This document shows positions 7,085 through 9,534 of a stretch of 9,534 bases of DNA, piece after piece. A program made the position numbers and the translations under genes. Numbering within the stretch: position 1 is the stretch's first letter; every line of letters begins with the position of its first letter. The stretch spans positions 1,253-10,786 of the forward strand of contig QHRT01000221.1 in assembly GCA_003220195.1 (NCBI GenBank), written 5' to 3'. Under the pieces are notes generated by a model. That model ran no database searches. It saw only the letters and a program-made list of their open reading frames with translations, and was not told the origin of the DNA. The DNA comes from Candidatus Rokuibacteriota bacterium. Its GTDB lineage: Bacteria > Methylomirabilota > Methylomirabilia > Rokubacteriales > CSP1-6.

Positions 7085-7441
7085 TCAAGGCGCGAGCCGG
7101 GCTCGCAGCGTGGTCAGGCGCTCACGGATTCTCCTGAGCGCCTCCGCGAACGCGACCTCCCGGATGCCGAACTCGAGCTGCTCCGGGCCGCGGCGCGACT
7201 CGGCGAGAAGCCTCTTCTTCGCGCCTTCGAGCGTCAGGCGCTCGTCGTAGAGCAGCGTCTTGATCCGGCGCACCAGGTCGACGTCGCGCTGACGATAGAC
7301 ACGCTGCCCCGCCGGGTTCTTCTTCGGGCGCAGGAGCTTGAACTCCGACTCCCAGTAGCGGAGCACGTACGCCGGCACGCCGGTCGTCTCCTCCACCTCG
7401 CCGATCCGGTAGTAGAGCTTCTCGGCGGTCTCGGGCCCCAC
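7085..7441 (-). CDS. Small MerR family transcriptional regulator
   Basis: This encodes 118 residues starting at GTG 7441, six nt after the IHF-type gene. Residues 10-78 form a MerR winged helix-turn-helix: YYRIGEVEETTGVPAYVLRYWE (helix-turn-helix, about 10-31) then the wing FKLLRPKKNPAGQRVYRQRDV and VRRIKTLLYDERLTLEGAKKRL. The tail (about 90-118) is a short basic helical segment with no cysteines and no effector-binding domain, so it is unlikely to be a metal or drug sensor. It belongs to the compact MerR type commonly paired with IHF-alpha genes, whose target is not established as far as I know. The DNA-binding assignment is firm; ligand and regulon cannot be read from sequence. It is probably co-transcribed with the IHF gene. 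Confidence 0.9.
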   Translation of the reverse strand: MGPETAEKLYYRIGEVEETTGVPAYVLRYWESEFKLLRPKKNPAGQRVYRQRDVDLVRRIKTLLYDERLTLEGAKKRLLAESRRGPEQLEFGIREVAFAEALRRIRERLTTLRARLAP

Positions 7442-7447
7442 GGCGGT

Positions 7448-7750
7448 CTACTGGGTCGAGATCGTCGGCGCGCCGAGCGGGCTGTTGATCCGCTGCTTGA
7501 GCCCCTTCGACGGCTTGAACGTGAGCACCTTGCGCGCCGTGATCTCGATGCTGTCGCCGGTCTGCGGATTCCGGCCCCGGCGCGACGCCTTCCGGCGGAT
7601 GCGGAAGTGCCCGAAGCCGACGATCTTCACGTCCTCACCCTTCTCGAAGCAGCGGAAGATGATGTCGAAGACCGACTCCACCACCGACGACGACTGTCGT
7701 TTCGAGAGCCCGTACCCTGCCACCGCGTTCACCAGATCATTCTTCGTCAC
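7448..7750 (-). CDS. ihfA: Integration host factor alpha / HU-type DNA-bending protein
   Basis: This encodes 100 residues from a GTG start at 7750, supported by AGGAGGT 11 nt upstream. The whole HU/IHF fold is present. The dimerising helices are at 2-40 (TKNDLVNAVAGYGLSKRQSS). VGFGHFRIRRKASRRGRNPQTG (44-65) includes the DNA-intercalating arm, where the Pro of RNP bends DNA. ITARKVLTFKPSKGLKQRI (70-88) closes the fold. The RRGRNPQTGDSIEITARKV pattern is closer to IHF-alpha than to HU, but the symbol remains an inference. Residues 91-100 form a short extra C-terminal tail. The protein acts in the nucleoid, bending DNA in transcription, replication or recombination. It stands between the SPOR-protein gene (32 nt upstream) and the MerR gene, with which it probably forms an operon. 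Confidence 0.92.
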   Translation of the reverse strand: MTKNDLVNAVAGYGLSKRQSSSVVESVFDIIFRCFEKGEDVKIVGFGHFRIRRKASRRGRNPQTGDSIEITARKVLTFKPSKGLKQRINSPLGAPTISTQ

Positions 7751-7761
7751 GGTATCGCCTC

Positions 7762-7768
7762 ACCTCCT
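7762..7768 (-). promoter_or_regulatory. Shine-Dalgarno of the IHF-type gene
   Basis: AGGAGGT lies 11 nt upstream of the GTG at 7750. It is the best ribosome site in the window and supports this non-ATG start, as expected for an abundant nucleoid protein. Confidence 0.75.
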
Positions 7769-7782
7769 GGTGGGTTGCCTGA

Positions 7783-8682
7783 TCACTCCTGGCCACGCGC
7801 GATGAATGGCGCGTACCCGCGGTCCATCAGCTTGCGCAGCGTCTCTTGCGCCGTCGCGCGATCGGCGAACGGGCCGACGCGGACGCGGTACCAGGTGACC
7901 TCTGGCGCGGCGTCGAGCGCCTGAGCAGCCGGCGACGCGTCGCCCGGCGCGCGCTTGACCTGCACCTGGAAGCCCGCCCCCGCAAGGTCTTTCGACACGG
8001 TGACCGCGTCGTGCAGCGACAGCGTCGGCCTCACGCGAAGCCCGTCCTCCGTCGTGTCGATCGTGAGCCCTTTCGGGGCCAGCCGCGACGTCAGGTCGTC
8101 CTTCGCCCCGTCGACCACGATCTCGTACCGATCGTTCGCCACGCCCGCACGAATCGGTTTCGTACTCGTCGTGGTCGACTCGGCCACCGGGAACTGCCGG
8201 TCGCGAAGCGTTGCCGCGATGTGCTTCGCGGCCTCTGCATCGCGAAGTGCGGCGACCTGGATCCAGTAGTTGCCGCTGCGGCTCGATTCCGGGTCGCGCT
8301 CTCTCGCGAGGGACGCCCGTTGCGTCACCATCGAATCGCTTCGCTCGGACGCTCGCACAGTCCTGACGCTCTTTTCTTCTCGGGCCGCGTCAGCAGCCGT
8401 CGACGAACGGCTCTGGTTCGACGGCACCGTCGTCGTCACGGCCGTCGTGGAGATTGCCGGCGCCGTCGTCGCGGTCGCGGCCATCGCGCCGGGCGCCGTC
8501 GACGACGGGAGAGCGGCGGTTGTTCGCGACAGCGTGCGCACCGTGTTCATCACGGATGGCATGGCGAGCGCCGCGAGGCTGCCGAGCACGAGCAGGACGA
8601 TCGTCACACGCACCCGCGTGCGCGAAAACCAGGAAGGTGACTCTGACGACTCCTCCACCGCCGCGTCCCGATCACGGATCAT
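7783..8682 (-). CDS. SPOR-domain membrane protein
   Basis: This encodes 299 residues. A short cytoplasmic N-terminus is followed by one membrane segment at about 24-44 (VRVTIVLLVLGSLAALAM), then a Thr/Ser/Ala-rich low-complexity spacer at 50-135, then a C-terminal periplasmic region. That region holds two SPOR-like halves: 138-190 (NYWIQVAALRDAEAAKHIA to YEIVVDG) and about 217-296 (LSLHDAVTVSKDLAGAGF to WYRVRVGPFADRATAQETL and GYAPFIAR). SPOR domains bind peptidoglycan stripped of stem peptides at division sites, so a septum-linked role like that of FtsN or DedD is likely; this is family knowledge, not proof. No amidase or glycosylase domain is attached. The start ATG at 8682 lacks a good Shine-Dalgarno. 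The gene stands 106 nt after der and 32 nt before the IHF gene. Confidence 0.85.
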   Translation of the reverse strand: MIRDRDAAVEESSESPSWFSRTRVRVTIVLLVLGSLAALAMPSVMNTVRTLSRTTAALPSSTAPGAMAATATTAPAISTTAVTTTVPSNQSRSSTAADAAREEKSVRTVRASERSDSMVTQRASLARERDPESSRSGNYWIQVAALRDAEAAKHIAATLRDRQFPVAESTTTSTKPIRAGVANDRYEIVVDGAKDDLTSRLAPKGLTIDTTEDGLRVRPTLSLHDAVTVSKDLAGAGFQVQVKRAPGDASPAAQALDAAPEVTWYRVRVGPFADRATAQETLRKLMDRGYAPFIARGQE

Positions 8683-8788
8683 TTCGCAGATCGCTCGTAT
8701 GATCGAGGCGACCGTGCCATGCGCGACATCTTAGCATAGCGCTTGCGATTTCAGGGCCTTGTGGGCTCGTCAGTCGGCCTCTTCGCCC
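8683..8788 (-). other. der to SPOR-gene spacer, no recognised element
   Basis: This 106-nt gap has a local AT-richer patch near 8731-8751 that contains TATGCT and TAAGAT on the minus strand, which could be -10-like. No -35 partner at proper spacing and no terminator hairpin with a T-run are seen. Confidence 0.3.
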
Positions 8789-9534
8789 TCAGCGACGAGC
8801 CCGCCGGGCCGGCCTCCTGGGCCCCGGCGCCCGTCGGAAGGCGAGCCTGATCGGCGAGCCCTCGAACCCGAACGAGCGGCGCAGCGAGTTCGTCAGGTAT
8901 CGCTGGTGTGAGAAGTGAAGCTCGTCCGGAAGATTCGTCCGCACCGCGAACGTCGGCGGCGCGACGCCGACCTGCGACGCGGACTGGATCGCCAGCGGGA
9001 CGCCCGCAACCGAGAGCGGCCGCCGTTCGATCGCCTCGCGAAGCACGCGCGTCGCCTCGTTCGGCGGCACGCGCCGGCGCGCTTCGCGCGCCACCCGATC
9101 GACCGCGGCGAACAGGTCTGCCAGTCCCTCGCCTCGCGTGGCCGACGTGAAGCAGATCGGCGCGTAGTCGACGAACGTCAGCCGCTCGTAGATGGCCGCG
9201 ACCGCCTCTGCGCGCGTCGCGCGACCCGGCTCCACCAGGTCCCACTTGTTGACGACGATGACGATCGCGCGACCGGCTTCGCTCGCATAGCCGGCGATGT
9301 GCGCGTCCTGCGCGGCCACCCCCTCCGCGGCATCGAGGACGACGAGCGCGACGTGGGATCGTTCCAGGCCCTTCAGCGCCATGACGACAGCCAGCTTCTC
9401 GAGCGCCTCGGTCACCCGGCCCTTGCGACGGATCCCCGCGGTGTCCACCAGGACGTACGGCGTCCCGTCGTAGACGATCGGCGTGTCGACCGTGTCCCGC
9501 GTCGTGCCCGGTTCCTCGTGCACGAGCACCCGCT
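8789..9534 (-). CDS. der: GTPase Der (EngA), C-terminal part; starts beyond the right edge
   Basis: About 247 C-terminal residues are visible; the first GTPase domain and the P-loop of the second lie outside the window. The second G domain shows G2 (EPGTTRD, residues about 7-13 of the visible part), G3 (DTAGIRRKGRV, near 30), G4 (NKWDL, near 95) and G5 (TSATRGEGL, near 129). A C-terminal KH-like domain follows (about 170-235), with the conserved PTFAVRTNLPDELHFSHQRY and GFEGSPIRLAFR. Der has two tandem G domains and helps assemble the 50S ribosomal subunit in the cytoplasm. The protein ends in a basic tail (RRAPGPRRPARRARR), longer than the short tails I recall. The GTG at 9529 is internal, not the start. 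Confidence 0.95.
   Translation of the reverse strand, partial: RVLVHEEPGTTRDTVDTPIVYDGTPYVLVDTAGIRRKGRVTEALEKLAVVMALKGLERSHVALVVLDAAEGVAAQDAHIAGYASEAGRAIVIVVNKWDLVEPGRATRAEAVAAIYERLTFVDYAPICFTSATRGEGLADLFAAVDRVAREARRRVPPNEATRVLREAIERRPLSVAGVPLAIQSASQVGVAPPTFAVRTNLPDELHFSHQRYLTNSLRRSFGFEGSPIRLAFRRAPGPRRPARRARR

Overview
This is a GC-rich chromosomal window in which every convincing gene lies on the minus strand, so it reads from right to left. The content is mostly bacterial housekeeping and stress-survival genes. The GC content, the surE-pcm-nlpD-rpoS gene order and the style of the secreted proteins at the left end (a 'WGDYS' motif followed by Ig-like tail domains) suggest a Gram-negative soil-type bacterium, plausibly Acidobacteriota (Vicinamibacteria-like). 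That placement is an inference from remembered family patterns, not a search result.

Right part (9534-7085): the C-terminal half of the ribosome-assembly GTPase Der, a membrane-anchored SPOR-domain protein, an IHF-alpha/HU-type DNA-bending protein and a small MerR-type regulator, then tRNA-Pro(GGG).

Middle (7046-3334): tRNA-Pro(GGG), surE, pcm, tRNA-Pro(CGG), an acylphosphatase, a LysM-M23 protein in the nlpD position and an RpoS-like sigma-70 factor. This is the surE-pcm-nlpD-rpoS survival cluster known from Proteobacteria, with a tRNA-Pro gene and an acylphosphatase inserted between pcm and nlpD. Junctions are very tight: surE/pcm overlap by 8 nt, acyP/nlpD by 4 nt (ATGA) and nlpD/rpoS by 11 nt. 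Each tRNA-Pro is followed within about 10 nt by a strong GC hairpin without a T-run, then by the start of a protein gene. The M23 domain keeps all zinc and catalytic residues but seems to lack a segment of about 18 residues between two core strands.

Left part (3221-1): a three-gene unit of exported proteins follows the sigma factor: a 149-aa putative lipoprotein, a secreted protein of about 782 aa, and the first 142 codons of a close paralog of the latter that runs off the window. The genes are joined by ATGA and TGATG overlaps, suggesting translational coupling. The 782-aa gene is broken by two one-base indels of opposite sign, both in C-runs. Comparison with the paralog and the continuity of the C-terminal domain show where the frame should run. 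Sequencing or assembly error, or recent decay, are the main explanations.

I see no CRISPR array, insertion sequence, phage gene or defence system. The least described part is the tandem secreted-protein unit behind the sigma factor. No stretch longer than about 120 nt is without a gene.
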